Assembly (NCBI RefSeq): GCF_016808095.1
Contig: NC_068975.1
Location: forward strand, 29,377,501 to 29,441,500
Source of the DNA: Vigna angularis
Taxonomy: Eukaryota; Streptophyta; Magnoliopsida; Fabales; Fabaceae
DNA length: 64,000 bases
Direction of reading: 5' to 3'
Positions 22,261 to 32,610 of the stretch are shown here, piece by piece. How positions within the stretch are numbered: position 1 is the stretch's first letter; every line of letters begins with the position of its first letter. The translations under genes were made by a program, and so were the position numbers. The notes under the pieces are model-generated. The model did not search any database, was not told the DNA's origin, and saw nothing but the letters and a program-made list of their open reading frames with translations.

Positions 22261-23883
22261 ATGGAAGTCCTTTCTCTTCACAGAATACAATTATCAATAT
22301 TTCCCACTTTTGTGTTTCTTTCTCTTGTATGGTCATCTTCCTATGCAAACTCGGTACATAACACTTTTCTTGATTGCCTTGTAAACCAATCAGAGTGTTC
22401 TCATCCCATAACCTCAGCAATTTTTACACCAAACAACACCTCATTCTCTTCAGTGTTGCAAGCATACATCAGAAACCTTTGTTTCAACACCTCCACAACC
22501 CGAAAGCCATTCCTTATAGTCACCCCATTTCATGTTTCCCAAGTGCAAGGAGTCGTTCGTTGTGCCAAAAAACACAACTTGCTCATAAAAATCCGTAGTG
22601 GTGGCCATGACTATGAAGGCTTGTCTTACGTGTCTTCGCAGCCATTCTTCATCCTTGACATGTTTCATCTCCGATCCATTAAGGTTGAGAATGAGACTGA
22701 GACTGTTTGGGTCGAAGCTGGTGCAACGCTTGGTGAAGTTTACCATAAAATTGGTGAAAAGAGCAAAATTCATGGTTTTCCAGCAGGGGTTTGTCCCACT
22801 GTTGGGGTGGGAGGCCACATAAGTGGTGGTGGCTATGGTAATATGATGAGAAAATACGGTCTTACAGTGGATAATGTTGTTGATGCACAAATGGTTGATG
22901 TTGAAGGTAGATTGCTTGATAGAAAATCTATGGGTGAAGATCTCTTTTGGGCCATCACAGGAGGTGGGGGAGCTAGCTTTGGTGTAGTCCTTGCCTATAA
23001 AATAAAGCTAGTTCGTGTTCCTGAAACAGTCAGTGTTTTCAGAGTTCGGAGAACCTTGGAGCAAAATGCCACTGATATAGTTTATAACTGGCAGCATGTT
23101 GCGCCAACTATCGACAACGATCTTTTCCTTAGACTTACCTTGAATGTTGTAAACAGTACACAAAATGGAACAAAGACTATAAGAGCGACATTGGTAGCTT
23201 TATTTCTTGGTGACTCCAACAGCCTTGTTTCTCTCTTGAATGAGAAGTTCCCTCAATTGGGTTTGAAGCAATCTGACTGCATCGAAACAAGTTGGCTTCG
23301 TTCGGTGTTGTTTTGGACAAACATTGACATTACAACACCTGTTGAGGTTTTGCTTGATAGACAACCACGATCACCTGTAAACTACTTGAAAAGAAAATCT
23401 GACTATGTGCAGAAACCAATTTCTAAAAAGGGTTTTGAAGGGATTTGGAAGAAGATGATTGAGTTGGAGAATGTAGCATTTCAATTCAATCCTTATGGTG
23501 GAAAAATGGCTGAAATTCCATCGACAGCAACTCCTTTCCCTCATCGAGCAGGGAACCTATGGAAGGTTCAATACCAAACAAATTGGAATCAGGCAGGGAA
23601 AGAGGTAAGAGATCATTTCATAAACTTGACAAGAATACTTCACAAGTACATGACTCCTTTTGTTTCCAAAAATCCAAGAGGGGCTTTCTTCAATTATAGG
23701 GACATTGATTTAGGAATTAACCACAATGGTGAGAACAACTATGCAGAAGGAAAAGTTTATGGAGTAGAGTATTTCAAGGATAACTTCGAGAGGTTGGTTC
23801 AAATAAAGACAAAGATTGATCCTCATAACTTCTTTAGGAACGAACAGAGCATCCCTGTACTGCCAAATCCTATCGAAAAATAA
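22261..23883 (+). CDS. Berberine bridge enzyme-like FAD-linked oxidase (copy 1)
   Basis: Intronless 540-aa ORF, the usual length for plant BBE-like proteins. Residues 1-30 form a secretion signal (hydrophobic FPTFVFLSLVW). The FAD-binding PCMH-type domain spans about 75-250. Both residues for bicovalent flavin attachment are present: His116 in RSGGHDYEG and Cys178 in AGVCPTVGVGGH. The C-terminal BBE domain includes NYRDIDLGIN (about 478-487) and the FFRNEQSIPVLP end. Family members are secreted or vacuolar oxidases acting on alkaloids, cannabinoids, monolignols or oligosaccharides. The substrate cannot be read from the sequence. Start chosen as the first ATG giving a signal peptide. A paralogue lies 5.4 kb downstream on the same strand. 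Confidence 0.93.
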   Translation: MEVLSLHRIQLSIFPTFVFLSLVWSSSYANSVHNTFLDCLVNQSECSHPITSAIFTPNNTSFSSVLQAYIRNLCFNTSTTRKPFLIVTPFHVSQVQGVVRCAKKHNLLIKIRSGGHDYEGLSYVSSQPFFILDMFHLRSIKVENETETVWVEAGATLGEVYHKIGEKSKIHGFPAGVCPTVGVGGHISGGGYGNMMRKYGLTVDNVVDAQMVDVEGRLLDRKSMGEDLFWAITGGGGASFGVVLAYKIKLVRVPETVSVFRVRRTLEQNATDIVYNWQHVAPTIDNDLFLRLTLNVVNSTQNGTKTIRATLVALFLGDSNSLVSLLNEKFPQLGLKQSDCIETSWLRSVLFWTNIDITTPVEVLLDRQPRSPVNYLKRKSDYVQKPISKKGFEGIWKKMIELENVAFQFNPYGGKMAEIPSTATPFPHRAGNLWKVQYQTNWNQAGKEVRDHFINLTRILHKYMTPFVSKNPRGAFFNYRDIDLGINHNGENNYAEGKVYGVEYFKDNFERLVQIKTKIDPHNFFRNEQSIPVLPNPIEK

Positions 23884-24555
23884 TTAGTGGAGACCACATT
23901 TTATAAAATGAATAATATTAAGGTATTATACTAACGAAACTTAGAACATTTATAGGAATTTGTGGATTTTATAGTAACAGTAAAGTTGTGTAGGATTTCT
24001 TTTTAGGTTTTTTTTAATAATGACCGAGTAGTATAGGATTTTTCTGTCAATTTGAGTTAACTTAGAGTTAACTCAAGATTTACGTTTAACTTAAGACTTA
24101 GCTTAAGGCTTATCATGGATGATTAAGTTTGTAACCCAAATTAATGAGAAATTACTATAAATATTATAGTTATTAAATCATATTAATGAATAATTTATCA
24201 TATATATTTAACAATATCATTGATTTACTCACAAATTTTCTTCTTGGATATTTACTTAGCTTTTTTTTTTCCTTTCTTTTATGGAAATGAATTTTTAGAT
24301 TATGTAATATGAAAATTGAAGATATATTTTAAATTGTATAATTTTAAATACCTGTTTAAATTTTAATTGTACAAATTATACTGGGTTTTAAAATTACACA
24401 CAATACATTTTTGAATTTCATAATCTATAATATATTTTTCAATTATGAAAAATATATTTCAAGATCTAAAAATATATTTTCAATTATATAATTCAAAATA
24501 TATTTCTAAATCATATCATCTATTAAAAAAATTGAATATTAGATTATAAACTACA
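23884..24555. other. Intergenic AT-rich, no gene seen
   Basis: Contains short GTTAACTTAGAGTTAACT-like repeats near 24050 and a 24250-24540 stretch of repeated AAATATATTTT/AAAATATATTTC motifs. No clear poly(A) signal could be singled out for the upstream gene. Confidence 0.4.
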
Positions 24556-24560
24556 AAATG

Positions 24561-27024
24561 TGTAACATCCCAAAATACACTAATCACCATATGATAGAAT
24601 TAATTACAATTAACAGTCACACAGTGCAGTCTTACACTAAAAATAGAGTTCATAAACCAAAAGGCTTTAAATACAGAATCCCATACACTAATTCAGAAAT
24701 AATAGAAGTTTTGTACGTACGGTTTTACAAAATCAAATAACCGAACGTTCAAAAACTACAAAGCTAACATCTAAAAATAAATGAACACTCTAGGGCTCGG
24801 CTTTGACTTCCACTTCTACCAGGTTCTCCTCTTCAATAACGTCTTCTAGCAATGCCTCGCCTTCTGCTCACATCCACACGGATGATCATTGCAATGACAG
24901 GACGGACGTACAAGGACGAGAGACAACACAAGGAAAAACGAAGGGTAAGCTTATGTAATTTAACTCATACATCAACATTTAAAACAAACATTCCAAACAC
25001 ACAAGAATATTTCAACATATATAATTATCCAAAAACTATCACTAGACGGACCGTCCGGACTGTATGAATCTATGTAGCTACAGGCGTTCTTGCACCCAGG
25101 TGATGTAGTAACTGGGATACACTCAACAGCTGCCACCCGAGGTTAGCCCTATCCAAAGTACCCTAAGGACTAGGACCTCCTGCCGTTCCCACACATGACC
25201 TACCCCCTCTACGTGAGGACGAGTACTCACGGAACATCAGGATGAACTGCCAGCATTAGCATAACCACAGTCATACTTTACCAATTCCAATATTCAATAC
25301 ATGAGTCGTTCCTCCCCGGAACGCTCGTTCAATTCCATAATCGTATATTCTTTCCATATAATGTTCACTCTTTATAATCCTTTAATTTATTACTATTTTC
25401 ATCATTAGTTACAAGGACATGAAATAACGAACGTTCAGCCCTCTGAAGAACGAGGACGAACGATAATAGTGAGATCAACGATTCTCCCGTTCGGTACAGA
25501 AGAAGACTAAGAGAATATCTTTTAAATTTAAGAAGTGAACTGAGTAAACTAGAGCAATCTGTGACGAACGGTAATTACCTCATGAGTTAGTTAAATGAAC
25601 TAACTCTCTTGAGTTAAATCAATTCTTAAGAATTAAGTCGAGTAAGAAGGTCTTAGACCACATCCAATGCAGAGAGAAAAACAATGGATTAAAGACTATA
25701 TTTCAATTAATTCACCCACGGAAATCCAATGCCAGTAAATGACCGAACATGGAAAAATATATTATTACAGTTGAACGAACGCTATTTTATCAAGGTTGAT
25801 TATACAATAATACGAGCGCTTGGTATAAGACCGAGCACTACTTAGGACGAACGCTAGGTGTAGGACCGAGCGCTTCTTATTACGAACGCTAAGTATAAGA
25901 CCGAGCGTTACAAATTTTTCTTTTAAAGTATGAGGATATAAATATATTATTATTTTATTTCAGACATCCGGATACCACTAGGCTGAGCCGATCGTTCAAA
26001 CCTAGTATTTTACAGGAGGACGCTCGTTCTCGACCAGAATTCTTTCCAAATGAAAGAATTCCATTTTAAACAGTTGACTAGAAAACCGAACGGTAAATGA
26101 CCGTTCGATAACGAACGTACATTGTCATAGTAAGAATGTCATATTCAGATTTTTCATCTATCTTTCAACTCACATTTCAACATAACAGTTCATATCTTAT
26201 AACTTCATATCAAGTATCAATTTACATACTTTACAGAATTCCACATTAATAATTCATACTTCATAGTAATAACTCATTTTCACATTTATACATTTCAAAC
26301 ATCATCATACATATCAACCAGCATGCATCATATTCATTCAATTCACCTAAACGAACGTTCATACAAAGCACAACATACGAATTAAATCAAATAAGCTTCC
26401 CTTACCTGGATTCGTGAGCAAATTGTCCTAAACGCAAGATTTGTGGCTCGTCCAACTAACGTTTTCTACCCTCAACGGTTACTTAACTCTTCCAATCAAA
26501 TCTAACCACAAGAAAATCGAAGTACTTAGACTACACCCTTGCATGCAGCCAAAACTTGGTTTTGCAGGAAACCTAAGAACGAACAACTAAGGGAAGAAAC
26601 TTTCCAGCTTTAGATTCTGAAACTGTTCGGTCCAAATTGAAGCTCACGACTCAGGGAACGATCCTACGGTTTCTGAATGTTGATCGGAGAAAAGAGTAGT
26701 GAGTTACAGTAGAGAGAAGATGGAAGCTTTCTAGAGAGAAGGATGAGAAAATGAAAAGTCAGGTTTCAGGAGGAAGAAGGGTGCATGCAGAGAGTGGGAA
26801 GAAGTGTTTCAGAAAAATCCTTTTTTTTCTTTCCCAGGCAAAACGAACGCGCACTCTCATATGAACACCTGTCTTCCATTACTGATTTTCGAATGTTCCA
26901 TTCTTGACACCTGGCGTCAGTGTGCAGAGTTTGGGAGTGCGTTTTAAATGGTCTGAGCAGGGTTTTAGTGCATTAATTTTGATTTGACAGATGGGTTACG
27001 GTGTTCATTTTCCAAGATCTTACA
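24561..27024. mobile_element. Solo LTR of a Ty3/gypsy-type element, 2464 bp
   Basis: Begins TGTAACATCCCA and ends GATCTTACA, so the ends form a short TGTAA/TTACA inverted repeat. Exact AAATG repeats flank it (24556-24560 and 27025-27029). There is no internal region, PBS or coding domain, so it is best read as a solo LTR left by LTR-LTR recombination. The long LTR with a TGTAACAYCCC start resembles Tekay/Del-type chromovirus LTRs (inference). It is less AT-rich than its flanks and full of CGAACG/CGTTCG words. Confidence 0.75.
25812..25916. repeat. Three-copy 35-bp minisatellite inside the solo LTR
   Basis: Units start at 25812, 25847 and 25882. Each has the form ACGARCGCT-GGTATAAGACCGAGCG with a short AT-rich spacer. 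Copies differ by a few bases. Confidence 0.7.
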
Positions 27025-27029
27025 AAATG

Positions 27030-28107
27030 TATTATGAGATTTGTGATTATCTCTCATAGTTTATCGGTCTTTGTTTCATAATTTAATTGTCTTTATTGTT
27101 AACCTTATAGGTGGGATAATAACTTTCAACACATTTATTTAAGCCTACCTTGATTTGTTTTTTAGTGACATTGATTTGTTAATTTTCAACTATTAAAAAT
27201 GTTTGATGAGAATAAGAAAGTGTTAGGATTGTAATTGTTTGTTGATTACTTCTATTCCATTATCATCTTTAAACTGATATTAACTTGGATCTAAATTTCA
27301 AAACTTCGGAACAACTAAAAAGAAAAAGAAAATAATACAAAATCACTTTAATGTTTCAATAACAATGTTTTTAATATTTTTAATTAATTATGACAAAATA
27401 AGGCGGATAATGTTCAAAAAGGTGTAAATTTCTTTAAAGTTATTGTTTTATTTAAAATAATTGTTCATTTCTATTTATTCTTTCATCTATCCAAAAGTAG
27501 TTCGGGTAGTTTGCGTTAACTTTCTCATTCAAGTTTCCTCTCTTGTTCTAGTTTACCTCAAAATCATTTTATTTTCAATATACTTATACTTTAAAATTTT
27601 AAATTATAAAAGTATGAATATTACTTATTTTAATAAATAGATTTATAAAAATTATTATTTCTACTAATTTAATTAAATAATAAAAATAAAGTTATTAAAA
27701 ATTTTATGTGAAATCGTGGACTAATATGCAAACTCAAAAACGAACATTATGCGAGACAGACCAACGTGATTCATTTTTTGCTGATCAAATACAAGATGGA
27801 TTAAAACAAGATCGACGAATCTGTATTTTTATCCTTATTTTTAATCCAAAATAAAAACATTGTTATTTAGAAGAATATATGATTTTATGTATAAAAAGAA
27901 CATTTATTTCATGAAATTGTATACTTTTATGAAAAAAAATACAAGCGGTATAAATAAGATAAAAACAATATTAAATAATGATAAAATGACACATATTTAT
28001 ATTTATTTGATTATGTTATAAAAGTAAAATGATTATAAAAAAATTATATTTTTAAAATAAAGTAAAAAAATAAAAATATGAAATAAATATAAAAAATTGT
28101 GTTATAG
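27030..28107. other. Intergenic AT-rich, no gene seen
   Basis: Poly-A/T-rich sequence with no credible ORF and no recognisable element ends. Confidence 0.4.
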
Positions 28108-28626
28108 TAGAGCTGTCAAAACGGACTATCCAGCACGATCCAACTCAGCCCATCACGGGTTGGTCACTTAGTGAGTCAACCCAATCCGGCTCATTTATTA
28201 GTGAGCCACAAAAATTTAAACTCAGCCCAACCCACCACAGGTTGGTGGGTAAACGATTTGACTCACTAGCTCACTTAGTTACAACTTCTTTTAAATAAAA
28301 AAAATTACAAACTTTTTATAATTCAAATCTAAACAAATTTCACTGTGTATAATTAATTTTTAAAATAAGGAACTTAAATAATTTTTTCCCGCAAAAACAA
28401 AATAATAAATATTTTTTTATAAAATTAAAATTAAATTTTAATAAAATAAAATTAGGTAGGTGGATTGATAGGCCAATCGGACCTACCATAAGTTCAATTC
28501 GTATGAACCGATTTTAAATGAGTCGGGTTAAAATCTGACTATATAAAAAAAAAAAATTTTTTAAATCCAGTGTAACTCAAATCCGTGATTGGTCGGGCCA
28601 CATTGTCACCGATTTTGATAGCTTGT
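28108..28626. mobile_element. Second, diverged copy of the hAT-type MITE
   Basis: Starts TAGAGCTGTCAAAACGGACTA and follows 143-671 along most of its length (CACGGGTTGGTCACTTA, AAATTAGGTAGGTGG and other shared blocks). The right terminus is decayed (TTTTGATAGCTTGT), and no clean target duplication was found, so the right boundary is approximate. Confidence 0.65.
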
Positions 28627-29201
28627 TCGTAGTATAATTTTTCATGTCTTTGTGATGCAAAGGGTCTGTCGTGTGTTCTAACCACAACACAAGTTTTTTT
28701 ACATCAACGCCTCAATGTTGCGTGATGCATTACATAATGACAATGAAGTGTTTACTTTTGGTAGGTTCCACATGATGGTGGAAACAACAAACCTGGAGTA
28801 CCAGAAACTCATCCCAGTCAATTCATCTATAGTCTTGTAAAAGAATATATATTCTCCATTTATACTTTTATCTTTCTTTTCTTTAGCAAAATTCTACTAA
28901 ATTTTTAAATTTTAAGGATAGTTTTTATACCAATAATTAAATCAAGCAATGCAGGTGTACAATAAAGTTTATATATACCTTTTCTTACACATCTTTATGT
29001 AAATAATTTACTTGAAAATTTGTTCTCTACTCTTTGCTTGGCCTGATGTTTTTAGTTATTAGATATTTTTCCATTTAATTTTGTATACCCGTTTTTTTAA
29101 TTTCCTTTACTTATTTTTCTTGCTCAATTGCAAAATGTGTCTCTGATTTCTCTTTTAAATTTTTATTTTAATTGTGATTCTGCATTTATGCTAATGTAGG
29201 T

Positions 29202-29203
<2 letters not shown>
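28627..29203. other. Intergenic, presumed upstream region of BBE-like copy 2
   Basis: AT-rich with a TATATATACC stretch near 28970. No ORF or element recognised. The region ends at the TA microsatellite. Confidence 0.35.

Positions 29204-29285
<82 letters not shown>
29204..29285. repeat. (TA)n microsatellite, about 41 units
   Basis: An uninterrupted TA dinucleotide run of about 82 bp ends 24 bp before the start codon of the second BBE-like gene. It therefore lies in the 5' UTR or core promoter. The true length may vary between individuals or be affected by assembly. Confidence 0.95.
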
Positions 29286-29287
<2 letters not shown>

Positions 29288-29309
29288 CACATAGTTCTCA
29301 ACCCCTACA

Positions 29310-30992
29310 ATGGAACTGCTTTCTTCTAGAACACTACTTCCAATTGTTCTGTGGCTTTCTCTTCTTTGTTCATATTTTGCTCCAAATTCAGCTGACAACA
29401 CTTTTGTTCACTGTCTTGTGAATCAATCTGAGTCATCTCTTCCCATATCTGCAGCAATTTTCTCACAAAACAGTTCTTCATTCTCTTCAGTTTTGCAAGC
29501 TTACATCAGAAACCTTCGTTTCAACACCTCCACAACCCCTAAGCCATTCCTCATTGTCACCCCATTTGATGTTTCCCATGTCAAAGCAGCAGTTGTTTGT
29601 GCAAAAAAACACAACTTGTTGATGAAAATTCGCAGTGGTGGCCATGACTATGAAGGGGTGTCGTACGTGTCTTCACAGCCATTCTTCCTCCTTGACATGT
29701 TCAATCTCCGATCTATCGACATTGACATCGAATCCGAGAGCGCCTGGGTCCAAGCTGGTGCAACGCTTGGCGAAGTTTATTATAGAATTGCTGAGAAGAG
29801 TAAAACTCATGGTTTCCCAGCAGGGGTTTGTCCCACTGTTGGGGTGGGTGGTCATATTAGCGGTGGTGGTTACGGCAATCTCATGAGAAAATATGGCACT
29901 GCAGTGGACAATGTTGTTGACGCACAAATAGTGGATGCTCAAGGTAGATTCCTTGATAGAAGAACCATGGGTGAAGATCTCTTCTGGGCTGTTAAAGGTG
30001 GTGGAGGAGGTAGCTTTGGTGTGATACTTGCCTACAAAATAAAACTAGTTCGAATTCCTGAGAAGGTAACTGTTTTCAAAGTAGACAAAACCTTGGAGCA
30101 AAATGCCACCAACATAGTTTACAATTGGCAGCATGCTGCCCCTAGCATTGACAATAACCTTTTCATTAGGCTCATCTTGGAGGTGGTAAACTGTGCAGAA
30201 GTTGGAACAAAGACTGTGAGGGCTACCTTCATAGCCCTCTTCCTGGGTGACTCCAAAAACCTTGTTTCTGTCATGAAGGACAAGTTTCCTCAACTGGGTT
30301 TGAAGCAATCAGATTGCATTGAAACAAGCTGGCTTCAATCTGTGATGTTTTGGGACAACATAGACATTGCAACCCCAGTTGAGATTTTGCTTGAGAGACA
30401 ACCTCAGTCTTTGAAGTACTTGAAAAGGAAATCTGACTATGTGAAGAAGCCAATTTCCAAGGAGGGTTGGGAGGGGATTTGGAAGAAGATGATTGAGTTG
30501 GAAAAATCAGTGATGTTTTTCAATCCATATGGTGGAAGAATGGCTGAGATTCCATCAACAGAAACTCCTCTCCCTCACCGAGCTGGGAACCTATGGAAGA
30601 TCCAATACCAAGCAAATTGGTTTGAGTCAGGGGAAGAGGTAGCACAACACCACATTAACATGCTACGAGAACTTTACAAATACATGACACCCTTTGTCTC
30701 CCAAAACCCAAGACAGGCTTTCATGTGTTACAAGGACTTGGATTTGGGCATCAACCACCACGGTTTTTTTGGCTACCTTAAAGGAAGAGCTTATGGAGTT
30801 CAATATTTCCACGATAACTTCAAAAGATTGGTTGAAATAAAGAGCAAGGTTGATCCTACCAATTTCTTCAGGACTGAACAAAGCATTCCGGTACTTAGCC
30901 ATGTGGAGTTCAGAAAATTTATTACTGCAAAATCTATACTTTCGGTTTTGTTCGGCTTGTTTGCAATACATTGGATTCGGAACCTCAAGTAA
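29310..30992 (+). CDS. Berberine bridge enzyme-like FAD-linked oxidase (copy 2)
   Basis: Intronless 560-aa ORF, clearly paralogous to 22261-23883. It has a signal peptide (residues about 1-28, LLPIVLWLSLLCSYF) and FAD-binding domain about 71-245. Both flavin attachment residues are present: His112 in RSGGHDYEG and Cys174 in AGVCPTVGVGGH. The BBE C-terminal domain has CYKDLDLGIN and FFRTEQSIPVL. Unlike copy 1, about 25 extra residues follow the normal end, with a hydrophobic run ILSVLFGLFAIHWI, possibly a membrane tail or simply a non-functional extension. The gene appears intact. Substrate unknown. The core promoter is dominated by the TA microsatellite. Confidence 0.93.
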   Translation: MELLSSRTLLPIVLWLSLLCSYFAPNSADNTFVHCLVNQSESSLPISAAIFSQNSSSFSSVLQAYIRNLRFNTSTTPKPFLIVTPFDVSHVKAAVVCAKKHNLLMKIRSGGHDYEGVSYVSSQPFFLLDMFNLRSIDIDIESESAWVQAGATLGEVYYRIAEKSKTHGFPAGVCPTVGVGGHISGGGYGNLMRKYGTAVDNVVDAQIVDAQGRFLDRRTMGEDLFWAVKGGGGGSFGVILAYKIKLVRIPEKVTVFKVDKTLEQNATNIVYNWQHAAPSIDNNLFIRLILEVVNCAEVGTKTVRATFIALFLGDSKNLVSVMKDKFPQLGLKQSDCIETSWLQSVMFWDNIDIATPVEILLERQPQSLKYLKRKSDYVKKPISKEGWEGIWKKMIELEKSVMFFNPYGGRMAEIPSTETPLPHRAGNLWKIQYQANWFESGEEVAQHHINMLRELYKYMTPFVSQNPRQAFMCYKDLDLGINHHGFFGYLKGRAYGVQYFHDNFKRLVEIKSKVDPTNFFRTEQSIPVLSHVEFRKFITAKSILSVLFGLFAIHWIRNLK

Positions 30993-32430
30993 CACATGCA
31001 CCAGATTTCACTTGTAATTGTTTACTTTATGTATATTTTTTATCTTCCCGACAATATTGTGGTATCAGTGAAGAACTTGAACGGATTTCGATCTTGAAAA
31101 ACTTGGTATTGGAAGTAATACTAAGAAGCATTGCGCATATTTTAGTTAGAAAAGACAGTGAAGCCTCTGCTATGTTTATGAGGAGTATGGTGAGTCAGAC
31201 TATACTTCATTATGTTGAAAATGACATTGTTGATAATGTTTTTTTACCATGAATAAAGTCTATTGTTAGCTAGCTGTTATTATAAATTTAAGGTTGTGTA
31301 AAATTGACATCTTCACAATTTTCTTGCTTATGCTCTAAAATTATCTTATTTCTACCTTCAATAGCCTTAACAAAAGACTCAATCAAGATACTTTGAAACT
31401 CAATTTCTTAACTAAATTCTTCTACCCAGTTTATTATTCGTGTTCAAAATTGATGTGCTTTGAGTAAAGGAGTTGAATTACAATTACGAATACTTTGATT
31501 TTGTTTATGAATCTCGATAAATATATTAGGAATATATTTAAACTATTAAATTCACATTAAAAAAAACAGCCAAAAAAAGAAAGTGACAAAAACAACTCAC
31601 ACATGTTGATTAGACTGATGAGAAAAAAAGGAAAGAAAGGACACTATTACTCTGATATTTCAGTGGTACCCAGTGGATGCAAGTCCTGTAATTATTGCGG
31701 GTGCAGACACAATAATTTCAGGATCCTATCAATAATTCAGCAGTTTGAAAAACCAATTGGATTAAGAAGTAAAATAAAAAAGGAATGAAAAAATTGGGTA
31801 AAATTTTATGAGCAATTTAACAGATTTAATAAATTAAAGCTAATATTATTTTTCCTTTTAATAAATTTTTACACATATTTTATGCTTATTATTTTATTTT
31901 TTAATCTTTTTTAAATTTTTTCATGGCCAAAATACTCCTAAGAATTATAATTTTATATATTTAATTAATTTGAACAAACATCAGTATATTTATTTGAAAT
32001 ATTTAGTATATTTTTTCATAAATTATAATTTTTTTAATTAGATTAATATATAAAAATTACAACTTTTTATAAAAATTAAAATTTTAATTCAGTTACACTA
32101 ACTAAATAGAACTTATTAGAAAATAAGTTAAATTAAATTTAATATAAAAATACATAAATTTGATCCAACCAAATATCTTTTATACTAAATTAAACAATAA
32201 GCTTATTCAAATCCTACATAACCCATCCCAAGAATACCCATCAAGTACATGGCTACTTGTGGCGTTTTCTTTTGCATTATTAGAAATTAGAAGAAAGAAA
32301 GCTTTGTTTGTGAGGAAATGTTGCAGGTGCATTTACAGCAGCTGTTGGTGTAATCAGGAGTTTGGTACGCATTAACTTAAGAGGAGTCACATCCTTCAGT
32401 CTGTGTAGCATATAGTGAATAGTGATAAAA

Positions 32431-32432
<2 letters not shown>
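30993..32432. other. Downstream and intergenic DNA, no gene seen
   Basis: The first 260 bp are the probable 3' UTR of the BBE-like gene. After that, AT-rich sequence without a convincing ORF or element boundary. Short ORFs near 31603 and 32160 lack any recognisable domain. Confidence 0.4.
31252..31257 (+). terminator. Candidate poly(A) signal of BBE-like copy 2
   Basis: AATAAA 260 bp downstream of the stop codon. Inference from position alone. Confidence 0.4.

Positions 32433-32491
<59 letters not shown>
32433..32491. repeat. (TA)n microsatellite
   Basis: About 59 bp of uninterrupted AT dinucleotides in intergenic DNA. Confidence 0.95.
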
Positions 32492-32494
<3 letters not shown>

Positions 32495-32610
32495 GTTTAT
32501 TTTATATATTATAACAATAAAATTTATTTAACATATATTATAAAAAATAAATTTTATAATTTTAAAAAATAAAAATAAAAATAAAAAGCAAAAAAAATTA
32601 ATATAAATTT

